Assembly (NCBI GenBank): GCA_944321965.1
Contig: CALUNH010000008.1
Coordinates: 21,820 to 85,819, forward strand
Source: an uncultured Alistipes sp.
GTDB taxonomy: Bacteria > Bacteroidota > Bacteroidia > Bacteroidales > Rikenellaceae
DNA: 64,000 bases
Reading direction: 5' to 3'
Shown here piece by piece: positions 33,278 to 43,799 of the stretch. The notes under the pieces were generated by a model. It saw only the letters and a list, made by a program, of their open reading frames with translations, searched no databases and had not been told where the DNA came from. Positions within the stretch are counted from its first letter, which is position 1, and every line of letters starts with the position of its first letter. Made by a program: the position numbers and the translations under genes.

Positions 33278-33808
33278 ATGGCAACCCGGAATCACAATCT
33301 TTCGAAATTCGACTCTCCGCTGCCTTCGGCTGCGGACATGCGCTTCGGGATCGTCGTCGCGGAGTGGAACCGCGAGGTGACCGAGGCATTGCTGGAGGGA
33401 GCCGTGCGGACGTTGCGGGCTGCGGGGTGTCCGGACATGAACATTCAGGTGAAATATGTCCCCGGCACCTTTGAACTGTCGCTCGGAGCGCAATTCTTCG
33501 CCGAATATACGGATGTCGATGCGGTGATCGCCCTGGGGTGTGTCATCCAGGGGGATACGCGGCATTTCGACTTCATCTGCCAGGGGGTCACCCAGGGAAT
33601 TACGCAGCTGCAGATCCAGTGGAACATGCCGATTGCCTTCGGCGTGCTGACGGTTAACGACATGCAGCAGGCTCTGGACCGTTGCGGAGGCCGTCTCGGC
33701 AATAAGGGTGACGAAGCGGCCGCTGCGGCGATCAACATGGTGAAGCTGCAGATCGACATGGAGGCCGCATCTCCGGAGAAGGAGCCCGACCGCCGGAATA
33801 TCAATTGA
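33278..33808 (+). CDS. ribH: 6,7-dimethyl-8-ribityllumazine synthase
   Basis: 176 residues. Penultimate step of riboflavin synthesis, making lumazine from 5-amino-6-ribitylaminouracil and dihydroxybutanone phosphate. Motifs FGIVVAEWN, VPGTFELS, ALGCVIQGDTRHFDFI (catalytic His) and PIAFGVLTVND are complete. The C-terminus has a charged tail (SPEKEPDRR) longer than in E. coli. It follows the TPR gene by 9 bp, and no other rib gene is near. The transcript ends at 33884-33921. Confidence 0.95.
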   Translation: MATRNHNLSKFDSPLPSAADMRFGIVVAEWNREVTEALLEGAVRTLRAAGCPDMNIQVKYVPGTFELSLGAQFFAEYTDVDAVIALGCVIQGDTRHFDFICQGVTQGITQLQIQWNMPIAFGVLTVNDMQQALDRCGGRLGNKGDEAAAAAINMVKLQIDMEAASPEKEPDRRNIN

Positions 33809-33883
33809 TTGCGGATACCTCTTCGGGAGACCGAACCGAAAACGGCGCAGTCGGCAAGCGCATTTCCCCGAGACCCGAATATG

Positions 33884-33921
33884 AAAAACCCCGGACCCAT
33901 CTGAATGGGTCCGGGGTTTTT
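33884..33921. terminator. Bidirectional terminator after ribH
   Basis: A perfect 17-bp stem (33884-33900 with 33905-33921) with a CTGA loop, A5 and T5 at the base. It has the same loop as the hairpin at 3672-3703. Confidence 0.9.
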
Positions 33922-34058
33922 CATGGCAAGCCTGTTCATTGGCCGGCCCTTTTCATGGTCCGCCTCGTCATGACCAGCCTCGTCATGACCAGCCTCGTCA
34001 TGACCAGCCTCGTCATGACCAGCCTCGTCATGGTCGGCCCGCTCATTGACCGGCCCTC
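33922..34058. repeat. Tandem array of a 15-bp unit between ribH and the NSS transporter
   Basis: Nine consecutive units. Four are identical, CATGACCAGCCTCGT, at 33969-34028; the flanking ones are increasingly degenerate (33922, 33937 [17 bp], 33954, 34029, 34044), all keeping CAT and GCC. It begins directly at the ribH terminator and ends beside the transporter stop at 34064. No gene is supported in the 255-bp gap 33809-34063. Confidence 0.9.
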
Positions 34059-34063
34059 CCGGC

Positions 34064-35413
34064 CTAAAAGACGCCCAGATTGTCGAGGAAGACCATCAGC
34101 ATCACGATGGGGCAGAGATAGCGCAACAGGAAGATGAAGGTCCGGTAAATCCGGAATTTCAAGGTTCCGTTGTTGGTAATCTGATCCTTGAGCACCTGCT
34201 GGTCGAGTTTCCAACCGACGAAGATGCAGGTGAAGAATCCGCCGACGGGCAGCATGATATTGGCCGTGAGGTAGTCCAGCAGGTCGAAGAGGTTGAGTCC
34301 GAACAGTTTCCAGCCGTTCAGGATGCCTACCGACAACGATGCCATGATTCCCAGCAGGGCGGTGGTGGCGGTGGTGGTCCAGGCGGCAGCCCGGCGGCTC
34401 ATGTGCCACTCTTCGTGGCAGTAGGCCGTGATCACCTCGTGGAGGGAGATCGTAGAGGTGAGCGCCGCAACGACCAGCAGCAGAAAGAATATCGACGACC
34501 AGACCATGCTCAGCGGCATTCCGTTGAAGATGCTGGGCAGGGTGATGAAGACCAGTGAAGGTCCCGACGAGGGTTCGATCCCGACGCTGAAGACCGCCGG
34601 GAAGATCACCACACCGGCCAGTATGGCGACCAGCGTATCGAGGATCGTGACGTTCAGGGCCGTATGGCGCAGGTTGGTTTCGGGCTTGAAGTAGGAGGCG
34701 TAGGTGACCATGGTCCCGATGCCGATCGAGAGTGAGAAGAAGGCCTGCCCGAGCGCCACGAGGACCGTCGAAGGGGTAACCTTCGAGAAATCGGGCTTGA
34801 AGAAGAACCGGAAACCCTCACCGCCTCCGGGCATCAGCAGCGAGTGGATCGCCAGGGCAATCAGGATGACGAACAGCAGCGGCATCAGCACTTTGGCGGA
34901 TCGTTCGATTCCCTTCTGTACGCCGAGGGCGATGACGAAGTGTGTGGCCAGGACGAAGAGCAGCGTGTAGAGCACCGGTCGCCACGGATTCCGGATGAAA
35001 TCTTCGAATATGGTCTGATACTCCCCGGCCGTGGTGTATTGGGCCAGGCTGCCTGTCACCGAATGGATCATGTATTCGGCGGTCCAGCCCGACACGACGA
35101 AATAGAATCCCAGGATGAGGAAGGCGGCCAGTACGCCGTTGTATCCGAGGAAGCTCCAGCGTTTGTCGAGCGAGCGATAGGCCCCGACGGCATTGCGGTG
35201 CGTGGCGCGTCCGACGGAGAACTCGGCGAGCATGAGCGGCAGGCCCAGCAGCAGGACACAGAGGATGTAGATCACCAGAAAGGCGCCGCCACCGTTGTCT
35301 CCGGCGACATAGGGGAACCGCCAGATGTTGCCCAGACCTACGGAACTTCCCGCGGCGACCAGGACGGCGCTCAGTTTCCCGCCCAGCGTGGCACGATTGT
35401 GTAAATGGTTCAT
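34064..35413 (-). CDS. Sodium-dependent transporter of the NSS (SLC6-like) family
   Basis: 449 residues from ATG 35413. Eleven or twelve TM helices. The TM1 signature is AAGSSVGLGNIWRFPY with the unwound Na+ and substrate site; TM6 has ALGQAFFSLSIGIGTMVTYASY, as in bacterial MhsT/LeuT/TnaT proteins. The substrate is probably a hydrophobic amino acid, but this is not determinable. A long extension upstream of the ATG is out of character and overlaps folB. The terminator and 15-bp array lie beyond the stop. Confidence 0.92.
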   Translation of the reverse strand: MNHLHNRATLGGKLSAVLVAAGSSVGLGNIWRFPYVAGDNGGGAFLVIYILCVLLLGLPLMLAEFSVGRATHRNAVGAYRSLDKRWSFLGYNGVLAAFLILGFYFVVSGWTAEYMIHSVTGSLAQYTTAGEYQTIFEDFIRNPWRPVLYTLLFVLATHFVIALGVQKGIERSAKVLMPLLFVILIALAIHSLLMPGGGEGFRFFFKPDFSKVTPSTVLVALGQAFFSLSIGIGTMVTYASYFKPETNLRHTALNVTILDTLVAILAGVVIFPAVFSVGIEPSSGPSLVFITLPSIFNGMPLSMVWSSIFFLLLVVAALTSTISLHEVITAYCHEEWHMSRRAAAWTTTATTALLGIMASLSVGILNGWKLFGLNLFDLLDYLTANIMLPVGGFFTCIFVGWKLDQQVLKDQITNNGTLKFRIYRTFIFLLRYLCPIVMLMVFLDNLGVF

Positions 35414-35481
35414 ATTCGGACTCTTTTGTGAAATGCCGGACGGATGGGGAAGTCCAACACCCCTCCGGTCCGGCATCCGGT

Positions 35482-35835
35482 TTATTTTTCCAGAACGACG
35501 CTCACGCGGTCCAGCTTTCCGCCCAGGGGCGGTGCCAGCTTCGAAACGGTGCATTTCACGTGCCGGACCTGCGGGAACCCGGCACGGATTGCGTCGATGA
35601 TGTTCAGGGCGACACGTTCGATCGTGCGTTGCGTACGGGCCATCTCTTTGCGGACCACCTCGTAGACCGTAAGGTAGTTCACGGCCTTTTCGACGCTGTC
35701 CTCGGCGGCCACGTCTCCCAGATCCGTGGTGATCTCCACGTCGACCGTGAAGCGGTTCCCGACCTTGCGTTCCAGTTCGTAGCAGCCGTGGAAGGCATGG
35801 AACTCCATGCGTTGCAGGACGATGCGGTACTCCAT
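35482..35835 (-). CDS. folB: Dihydroneopterin aldolase
   Basis: 117 residues, full length. Folate pathway enzyme producing 6-hydroxymethyl-dihydropterin and glycolaldehyde. The FHAFHGCYELER segment (catalytic region) and IERVALNIID, plus the closing VSKLAPPLGGKLDRVSV, are typical. It lies 8 bp downstream of tyrS on the same strand, so it is probably co-transcribed with it. Confidence 0.94.
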   Translation of the reverse strand: MEYRIVLQRMEFHAFHGCYELERKVGNRFTVDVEITTDLGDVAAEDSVEKAVNYLTVYEVVRKEMARTQRTIERVALNIIDAIRAGFPQVRHVKCTVSKLAPPLGGKLDRVSVVLEK

Positions 35836-35843
35836 ACCCTGTT

Positions 35844-37148
35844 TTACTCGGCAATTACCAGATAATAGTTCTTTTTGCCGCGCTGCACGAGCAGGTACTT
35901 CCCGGCGATCAGGTCGCCGGACATCACCGCACGCATCGGGTCGGCGATCTTCTCACGGTTCATCGAGACGCCGCCGCCCTGGATCATCTTGCGGCATTCG
36001 CCCTTCGAGGCGAAGATCTGCGTCTTCTCGGCGCAGAGGTCCACGAAGGCAACCCCCGCCTCCAGCTCCGTGCGGGCCACGCGGAACTGCGGCACGCCCT
36101 CGAAGACCTGGAGGAGCGTCGCCTCGTCGAGGCGGCGCAGCGCCTCGGAGGTGGCGCCGCCGAAGAGGATGTTCGACGCCTCAACGGCCTTTTCGTACTC
36201 CTCGCGCGAGTGGATCATCACGGTGATCTCCTCGGCGAGGCGTTTCTGCAGCACGCGCAGGTGCGGGGCGGCGTCGTGCTCGGCGATGAGTGACTCGATG
36301 GTCTCGCGGTCGAGCAGCGTGAAGATCTTGATGTAGCGCTTGGCATCCTCGTCGCTGACGTTGAGCCAGAACTGGTAGAACTTGTAGGGCGACGTGTAGC
36401 GCGGGTCGAGCCAGACGTTGCCGCTCTCGGTCTTGCCGAACTTCGTGCCGTCGGCCTTCGTGATGAGCGGGCAGGTGATGGCGTAGGCTTCGGCTTCGGG
36501 ACCCAGTTTGCGGCGGATGAGCTCCGTGCCGGTGGTGATGTTGCCCCACTGGTCGGCGCCGCCCAACTGGATCTTGCAGTTCATCGTCTGGTAGAGGTGC
36601 AGGAAGTCGTAGCCCTGGACCAGCTGGTAGGTGAATTCGGTGAACGACATGCCGTCACCTTCGCCGTTGAAGCGCTTCTTGACCGAATCCTTGGCCATCA
36701 TGTAGTTGACGGTGATGCACTTGCCGATATCGCGGATGAAGTCCAGGAACGAGAACTCCTTCATCCAGTCGTAGTTGTTGACCAGGCGTGCGGCGTTCGG
36801 GGCGTCGGAATCGAAATCGAGGAGTTTGGCCAGCTGGGCCTTGATGGCCTCCTGGTTGTGTCGCAGGGTGGCTTCGTCGAGCAGGTTGCGCTCCTGGGAC
36901 TTGCCCGAGGGGTCGCCGATCATGCCCGTCGCGCCGCCCACGAGGGCCAGCGGGCGGTGTCCGCACATCTGGAAGTGCTTGAGGATCATCACGCCCACGA
37001 GGTGGCCGATGTGGAGCGAGTCGGCCGTGGGGTCGATGCCCAGGTAGGCCGTCGTCATCTCCTTCTCCAGTTGTTCCTTGGCTCCGGGCATGATCGTGTG
37101 GATCATGCCGCGCCATTCGAGTTCTTCGATAAAGTTTTTCGTCGCCAT
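35844..37148 (-). CDS. tyrS: Tyrosyl-tRNA synthetase
   Basis: 434 residues. Class I synthetase: the HIGH motif appears as LHIGHLVG and the KMSKS loop as KFGKTESG. The anticodon-binding helical domain and a C-terminal S4 domain ([30 protein letters not shown]) follow. The length matches TyrRS. Upstream, 76 bp separate it from the dnaX stop. folB follows after 8 bp. Confidence 0.96.
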   Translation of the reverse strand: MATKNFIEELEWRGMIHTIMPGAKEQLEKEMTTAYLGIDPTADSLHIGHLVGVMILKHFQMCGHRPLALVGGATGMIGDPSGKSQERNLLDEATLRHNQEAIKAQLAKLLDFDSDAPNAARLVNNYDWMKEFSFLDFIRDIGKCITVNYMMAKDSVKKRFNGEGDGMSFTEFTYQLVQGYDFLHLYQTMNCKIQLGGADQWGNITTGTELIRRKLGPEAEAYAITCPLITKADGTKFGKTESGNVWLDPRYTSPYKFYQFWLNVSDEDAKRYIKIFTLLDRETIESLIAEHDAAPHLRVLQKRLAEEITVMIHSREEYEKAVEASNILFGGATSEALRRLDEATLLQVFEGVPQFRVARTELEAGVAFVDLCAEKTQIFASKGECRKMIQGGGVSMNREKIADPMRAVMSGDLIAGKYLLVQRGKKNYYLVIAE

Positions 37149-37223
37149 ATTTGTGTCTTTTTTGTTTCGTTTTTGGGGGAGGGCCCGGGGCGCCTCCGGT
37201 CCTTGTTTTTTTATCGGTGCGTA

Positions 37224-39176
37224 TTATTCGATCTCCAGATCCAGCGCCTTGCGGAATTCCGTCAGCAGCGGATTCTTGTCGGTCATGTATTTGACCCGGT
37301 CTTCGAGTTTAATCGGGCGGGCGGCCCGGATCTCCTCGTTGACGGTCACCTCCAGTTTCATGCTTCCCTGTATGCCGACCAGTTCGGCGATGCGCATCAG
37401 CATTCCGGTTTTGGTCCGTAGAATCTCCTCGCGCAGCTCGGTTGTCGGCACGCTCACCGCGATGGTGTTGCCGCGGAAGGTCATCCCCTCAAATGCCGGG
37501 ACAAAACGCGGGCGCCGTTCCCGAATCAGGTTCAGGATGCGTTCCCGGGCCCGTTCCAGTTTGCTTTCGCAGGCCGGGTCGACCGTGACGTCGGCGGATT
37601 GTGCCGCTTCGGGTTCCGGGTTCTGCTCCGTTTGCCGGGCACCGCCCGCGGTCAGCAGCTCGGAGAGCGAAGTCCCCGAAATCAGCGGTTTGCGGTGCGG
37701 GAGAACCGTCGAGCGGGGCGTCCGGGCCGGGGCTGCTTCGGCGTTCGGGACCGTTGCGGCGGGTGTCGTTGCCGTCGGCGTAGCCGCTGTCGGGTGGGTT
37801 GCCGGGGCGGTCGGAACCGGATTTGCAACATTGGTCGGGGCCGCTCCCGCCGTCGGGTTTGCCCCCGGAGTCGTTTGGGCTGCCGGACCTGCCGGGGCCG
37901 GACTCGTCGCCGGACCTGCCGCCGTCGGATTCGGCATCTGGGCTGCCTGGGCTGCCTGGACGGCCGGACCTGCCGCCGCCTGTGTCGTCGTTGCTGCCGG
38001 TTGTGTTGCCGCGGCCGGGGCCGCCGGTCGGGCCATCAGCTTGGGAAGCTGAGGCTCTTCGGGAGAGTTCAGGTCGTTATTTTTTTTTTGGCCGAGTCCT
38101 GAGATCTTCATCAGGCCCAGCTCGACGAGCAACCGTTGGTTCGACGATTGCCGTATTTTCCCGTCGAGGTCCGTCAGCAGGGCGATCGCCCCGAAGAGGA
38201 AGTCGACACCGCAGGCCTCCGCCTGCACGCGGTATCGTTCGAGCAGCGTGCCGGTCATCTCGATCAGCCGCAACGTTTCGGGGCGTTTGGCCATCAGCAG
38301 GTCGCGCATGTGGCGGTTCAGGCCCGCCATGAAGGTCTGGCCCGAGAATCCTTTCGAAAGCACCTCGTCGAACGTGATGAGTGCATTCACATAGTTGCCC
38401 GCCAGGAGCGTCTCCGTGATGCCGAAGTAGGTGTCGTAATCCAGGACGTTGAGCGTCTGGGCCACGTGGCGGTAGTCGAGCGTCGTGCCGCAGAACGACA
38501 CGGCCTTGTCGAACATCGACAGGGCGTCGCGCATTCCGCCGTCGGCTTTCTGCGAGATGAGGTTCAGCGACTCTTCGTCGGCCGTGATTCCCTCCTGTGC
38601 GGCGATGTATTTCAGGTATTCGACCGCATCCTCGACACGGATGCGGTTGAAGTCGTAGATCTGGCAGCGCGAGAGGATCGTCGGCAGGATCTTGTGCTTC
38701 TCGGTGGTGGCGAGGATGAAGATCGCATGGGCGGGCGGCTCTTCGAGGGTCTTCAGGAAGGCGTTGAAGGCCGCGGCCGAGAGCATGTGCACCTCGTCGA
38801 TGATGAACACGGAGTAGCGTCCCACCTGCGGGATGATGCGCACCTGTTCGATGAGCGAGCGGATGTCCTCCACGGAGTTGTTCGACGCGGCGTCGAGTTC
38901 GTGGATGTTGAGTGAGCGTCCCTCGTTGAACGACCGGCACGATTCGCACTCGTTGCAGGCTTCGGCGCCGTGGGGCTGCAGGCAGTTGATGGCCTTGGCG
39001 AAGATCCGCGCGCAGGTTGTTTTCCCGACGCCCCGGGGCCCGCAGAAGAGGTAGGCATGGGCCAGTTGTCCGCGCTCGATGGCATTCTGGAGCGTGGAGG
39101 TGATATGCTTCTGTCCGACGACCGAGCGGAAGGTCGCAGGCCGGTATTTGCGTGCACTGACGATGAAATCACTCAT
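37224..39176 (-). CDS. dnaX: DNA polymerase III subunits gamma/tau
   Basis: 650 residues from ATG 39176. Clamp-loader AAA+ protein: Walker A GPRGVGKTT, the four-Cys zinc module (CLQPHGAEACNECESC), Walker B IIDEVHML, and the SRC sensor SRCQIYDF. Domain III ends at about residue 360. There the gene has ten consecutive A residues (CAA AAA AAA AAT, codons 363-366, bases 38080-38089). Slippage of one base either way gives a stop within one to four codons, so a gamma-size protein of about 366 residues is expected besides tau. A roughly 120-residue Ala/Pro/Thr-rich linker precedes a tau-like C-terminal domain. The -7 element ends 7 nt from the ATG. Confidence 0.94.
   Translation of the reverse strand: MSDFIVSARKYRPATFRSVVGQKHITSTLQNAIERGQLAHAYLFCGPRGVGKTTCARIFAKAINCLQPHGAEACNECESCRSFNEGRSLNIHELDAASNNSVEDIRSLIEQVRIIPQVGRYSVFIIDEVHMLSAAAFNAFLKTLEEPPAHAIFILATTEKHKILPTILSRCQIYDFNRIRVEDAVEYLKYIAAQEGITADEESLNLISQKADGGMRDALSMFDKAVSFCGTTLDYRHVAQTLNVLDYDTYFGITETLLAGNYVNALITFDEVLSKGFSGQTFMAGLNRHMRDLLMAKRPETLRLIEMTGTLLERYRVQAEACGVDFLFGAIALLTDLDGKIRQSSNQRLLVELGLMKISGLGQKKNNDLNSPEEPQLPKLMARPAAPAAATQPAATTTQAAAGPAVQAAQAAQMPNPTAAGPATSPAPAGPAAQTTPGANPTAGAAPTNVANPVPTAPATHPTAATPTATTPAATVPNAEAAPARTPRSTVLPHRKPLISGTSLSELLTAGGARQTEQNPEPEAAQSADVTVDPACESKLERARERILNLIRERRPRFVPAFEGMTFRGNTIAVSVPTTELREEILRTKTGMLMRIAELVGIQGSMKLEVTVNEEIRAARPIKLEDRVKYMTDKNPLLTEFRKALDLEIE
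38080..38089 (-). promoter_or_regulatory. A10 slippage or frameshift site within dnaX
   Basis: On the coding strand ten A residues span codons 363-366. A net -1 ribosomal shift or one inserted A gives AAA then TAA; +1 gives ATA ACG ACC TGA. Both alternatives stop at once, just after domain III, which is the expected gamma end. Confidence 0.7.
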
Positions 39177-39183
39177 GGTGTTG

Positions 39184-39191
39184 CAAAGATA
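39184..39191 (-). promoter_or_regulatory. -7 element of dnaX, close to the start codon
   Basis: TATCTTTG on the minus strand, 7 nt from the ATG; the message would have a leader of only a few nucleotides. No -33 match. Confidence 0.6.
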
Positions 39192-39362
39192 TACAATATT
39201 ATTCTTATTTTGGAGCCGCGGAACGATTTTCTGCGACCTTGGGCCGCGCTCTGCCGGGCTTTTGCCGACGGTTGTTTTGTTTCGGGCCGGTGGGGCGGGT
39301 GCAGGTCCGGGGCGTGAGGCGGGTCCGCACGATGTCAAACCCTTTTAATTGTACGGAATCTT

Positions 39363-39785
39363 ATGAAAGGATGGATTCGAATGGGAGCAGCGGCGATGGT
39401 TGCCCTGCTGTTTGTGGGACGGTTGGTGGCACGGGAACCCGTCTGTCAGTTGAGTACGCATATGTTGGACGTGGCACGCGGCGTCCCGGCCGAAAGGGTC
39501 TCCGTGACGCTGAGCAAACGGACTCCCGGCGGTGACTGGCAATCGCTGGCCGAGCGGCGCACCGACCGGAACGGCCGGATTGCCGATCTGCTCCCTGTCG
39601 GGGCGCCGAACGCCAACGACGGGGTCTACAAGCTGCACTTCGAGACCGAACCCTATTTCGCCGCGCAGGGCCAGCCATCGATCTATCCCTTTGTGGAGGT
39701 CATCTTCCGCATCGAGGGTGACGGGCATTACCACATCCCGATCACCATGTCGGCGAACGGTTATGCGACCTATCGCGGGAACTGA
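39363..39785 (+). CDS. Secreted 5-hydroxyisourate hydrolase (transthyretin-like)
   Basis: 140 residues. An N-terminal signal sequence (about 1-24, GAAAMVALLFVGRLVAREP) puts it in the periplasm, whereas most bacterial HIU hydrolases are cytosolic. The domain has the family start LSTHMLDVARGVPA, the DRNGRI loop, HFETEPYF, and the end YATYRGN. The usual terminal tetrapeptide is YRGS; here Ser is replaced by Asn. It would hydrolyse 5-hydroxyisourate from urate oxidation, but no other purine-degradation gene is nearby. A role as a generic transthyretin-like periplasmic protein is possible. Confidence 0.85.
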   Translation: MKGWIRMGAAAMVALLFVGRLVAREPVCQLSTHMLDVARGVPAERVSVTLSKRTPGGDWQSLAERRTDRNGRIADLLPVGAPNANDGVYKLHFETEPYFAAQGQPSIYPFVEVIFRIEGDGHYHIPITMSANGYATYRGN

Positions 39786-39806
39786 TCGGCTGGCAGCCGA
39801 CCGGAG

Positions 39807-39834
39807 GGAGGGGAGGGCGTTGGCCTTCCCCTCC
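39807..39834 (+). terminator. Probable terminator of the HIU hydrolase gene
   Basis: A 12-bp G-rich stem with one G-T pair (39807-39818 with 39823-39834), 4-nt loop, 22 nt after the stop; no proper T run. Confidence 0.5.
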
Positions 39835-39908
39835 TTGCGTTTGGCGCTTCGGGGAGTATTCCGGGGCGGTCCGATCTGTCGGATTGTCGTATTGTGTCAG
39901 TCGTGGCG

Positions 39909-39934
39909 TGACAATTTATGACAAAAAGTTGTCA
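39909..39934 (+). promoter_or_regulatory. TGACAA repeat upstream of clpB, possible operator
   Basis: TGACAA at 39909 and 39919 and its inverse TTGTCA at 39929, all with a 10-bp step, about 80 nt before the clpB ATG. No TAnnTTTG promoter is seen in this leader, so a stress-specific promoter or regulator is possible. Confidence 0.4.
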
Positions 39935-40013
39935 TTTTGACCTCTTCGGCGGCTTGGCAGGCCTTTTGCTCTGTATCGGGTCGAAACACGAAACAAATAA
40001 AAACAACACGGAT

Positions 40014-42611
<2,598 letters not shown>

Positions 42612-42668
42612 CGGTCGGCATTTCGACGGGCCTGCGGGAGCTTCCCGGCAGACCGTTGAACAACGATG

Positions 42669-42704
42669 AAGGGTTCCGCCCCGTGTGGGTGGAACCCTTT
42701 TTTT
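42669..42704 (+). terminator. Terminator of clpB
   Basis: A 12-bp stem with one G-T pair (42669-42680 with 42688-42699), 7-nt loop, then a T7 run. Confidence 0.88.
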
Positions 42705-42804
42705 GTGCTTTCGGATGCGGTGGGTAGAATGTAGCGGGGAGGATGCGTCTGGAATTTCGGAGCGGGCTGCATCCGTCCTCTCCCGGTCTCTCCTGCCCCC
42801 CCCC

Positions 42805-43734
42805 TCAAAGCCCCTTGCGGGCCAGGCGCCAGGCCAGGGCGTTGTAGAGGTCGAGCAGCGGACCCCGCCACCGGACCGGCAGGCGGTTCAGCAGCTGCAC
42901 CTTGCGCAGCGTGCGGCGGTAGACCTTCGTCCAGTGGAAGAAGCGGGCTGCGCGCCGGGCCTCTTCTGTTCCGCCCTTTGCGCTCTGGACCAGCGCCTTG
43001 CCCAGGGCGGCCCGGGCGATGAATTCGCGCTCCTCCTCGGGGGCCGAGGGGTCGTAGAGCTCTTCGAACGAGTAGCGGGTCCGTTCGGGGGTGTAGCTGG
43101 TTGCCGAGCGGTTGGAGGCGACTTTCGAGTAGCGTGCCAGCCGTTCGGGCGAGTAGCAGATTCGGTAGCGGCGGGCGATCTTGATCCACATGTAGAGGTC
43201 CCCGGCCATCTTCATCCCTTCGGGGAAACCTCCCACGTCGTCGAAGACGGCCCGGGGAATGCAGCAGGCCGAGGGGATGGCGATATAGCGGTGTGCCGAA
43301 TCGCGGAAGAAGTTCTCGACAACACCCCGCCGATCGAGGCCCGGGGCGGGAAACACGCCGTCGTGGCTGACGACCGAGAAGCCCGTGCAGTAGAGCCCGC
43401 AGCCGGGAAACCTCTCGATCAGGGCTTCGATTTCGGACAAGAAACCGGGTTCCCACTCGTCGTCGGCATCGAGCAGGGCGATGTATTCGCCCCGGGCCTC
43501 GGCGATGGCGCGGTTGCGGGCGGCACACTCCCCGGCATTGGGCTGCGGGACGAGCCGCACGAGCGGCGAGGCGATTCCGCGGACGATCTCCGCACTGCGG
43601 TCCGTCGAACCGTCGTCGACGATGACGATTTCGTCGGGCTGGCGCGTCTGGACCAGCACCGAACGGAGGGTCCCTTCGATTTCGCGCTCCTTGTTGTAGA
43701 GGGGGATGATGACCGTGATGGTTGTTTGCGACAT
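42805..43734 (-). CDS. Family 2 glycosyltransferase
   Basis: 309 residues from ATG 43734. GT-A fold inverting transferase: the N-terminus is ITVIIPLYNKE, the nucleotide-binding IVDDGSTD, the DxD motif LLDADDEW, and GGFPEGMKMAGDLYMWIK near the acceptor site. No TM helices. The donor and acceptor sugars are unknown; likely substrates are glycan or lipid-linked intermediates. It is divergent from the GNGPSL-type gene, and the neighbouring genes suggest a surface-glycan role. A C9 tract abuts the stop codon (42796-42804). Confidence 0.9.
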   Translation of the reverse strand: MSQTTITVIIPLYNKEREIEGTLRSVLVQTRQPDEIVIVDDGSTDRSAEIVRGIASPLVRLVPQPNAGECAARNRAIAEARGEYIALLDADDEWEPGFLSEIEALIERFPGCGLYCTGFSVVSHDGVFPAPGLDRRGVVENFFRDSAHRYIAIPSACCIPRAVFDDVGGFPEGMKMAGDLYMWIKIARRYRICYSPERLARYSKVASNRSATSYTPERTRYSFEELYDPSAPEEEREFIARAALGKALVQSAKGGTEEARRAARFFHWTKVYRRTLRKVQLLNRLPVRWRGPLLDLYNALAWRLARKGL

Positions 43735-43753
43735 CTGTAGCGCGGTTTTTTTG

Positions 43754-43761
43754 CGAAGATA
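43754..43761 (-). promoter_or_regulatory. -7-like element of the GT2 gene
   Basis: TATCTTCG, one base from TAnnTTTG, on the minus strand 19 nt from the ATG. Confidence 0.45.
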
Positions 43762-43773
43762 TCGATCTTTTGC

Positions 43774-43781
43774 TACATTTG
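43774..43781 (+). promoter_or_regulatory. -7 element of the GNGPSL-protein gene
   Basis: TACATTTG, 18 nt upstream of ATG 43800. It is divergent from the GT2 promoter, with 12 nt between the two elements. Confidence 0.6.
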
Positions 43782-43799
43782 CAAGAAAATCCCCGGGGC

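Noticed and set aside
33936-34137. Repeated MTRLV/MTSLV peptides in frames through the 15-bp array
   Set aside because: The translation only reflects the tandem DNA repeat; no start, domain or conserved end supports a protein.
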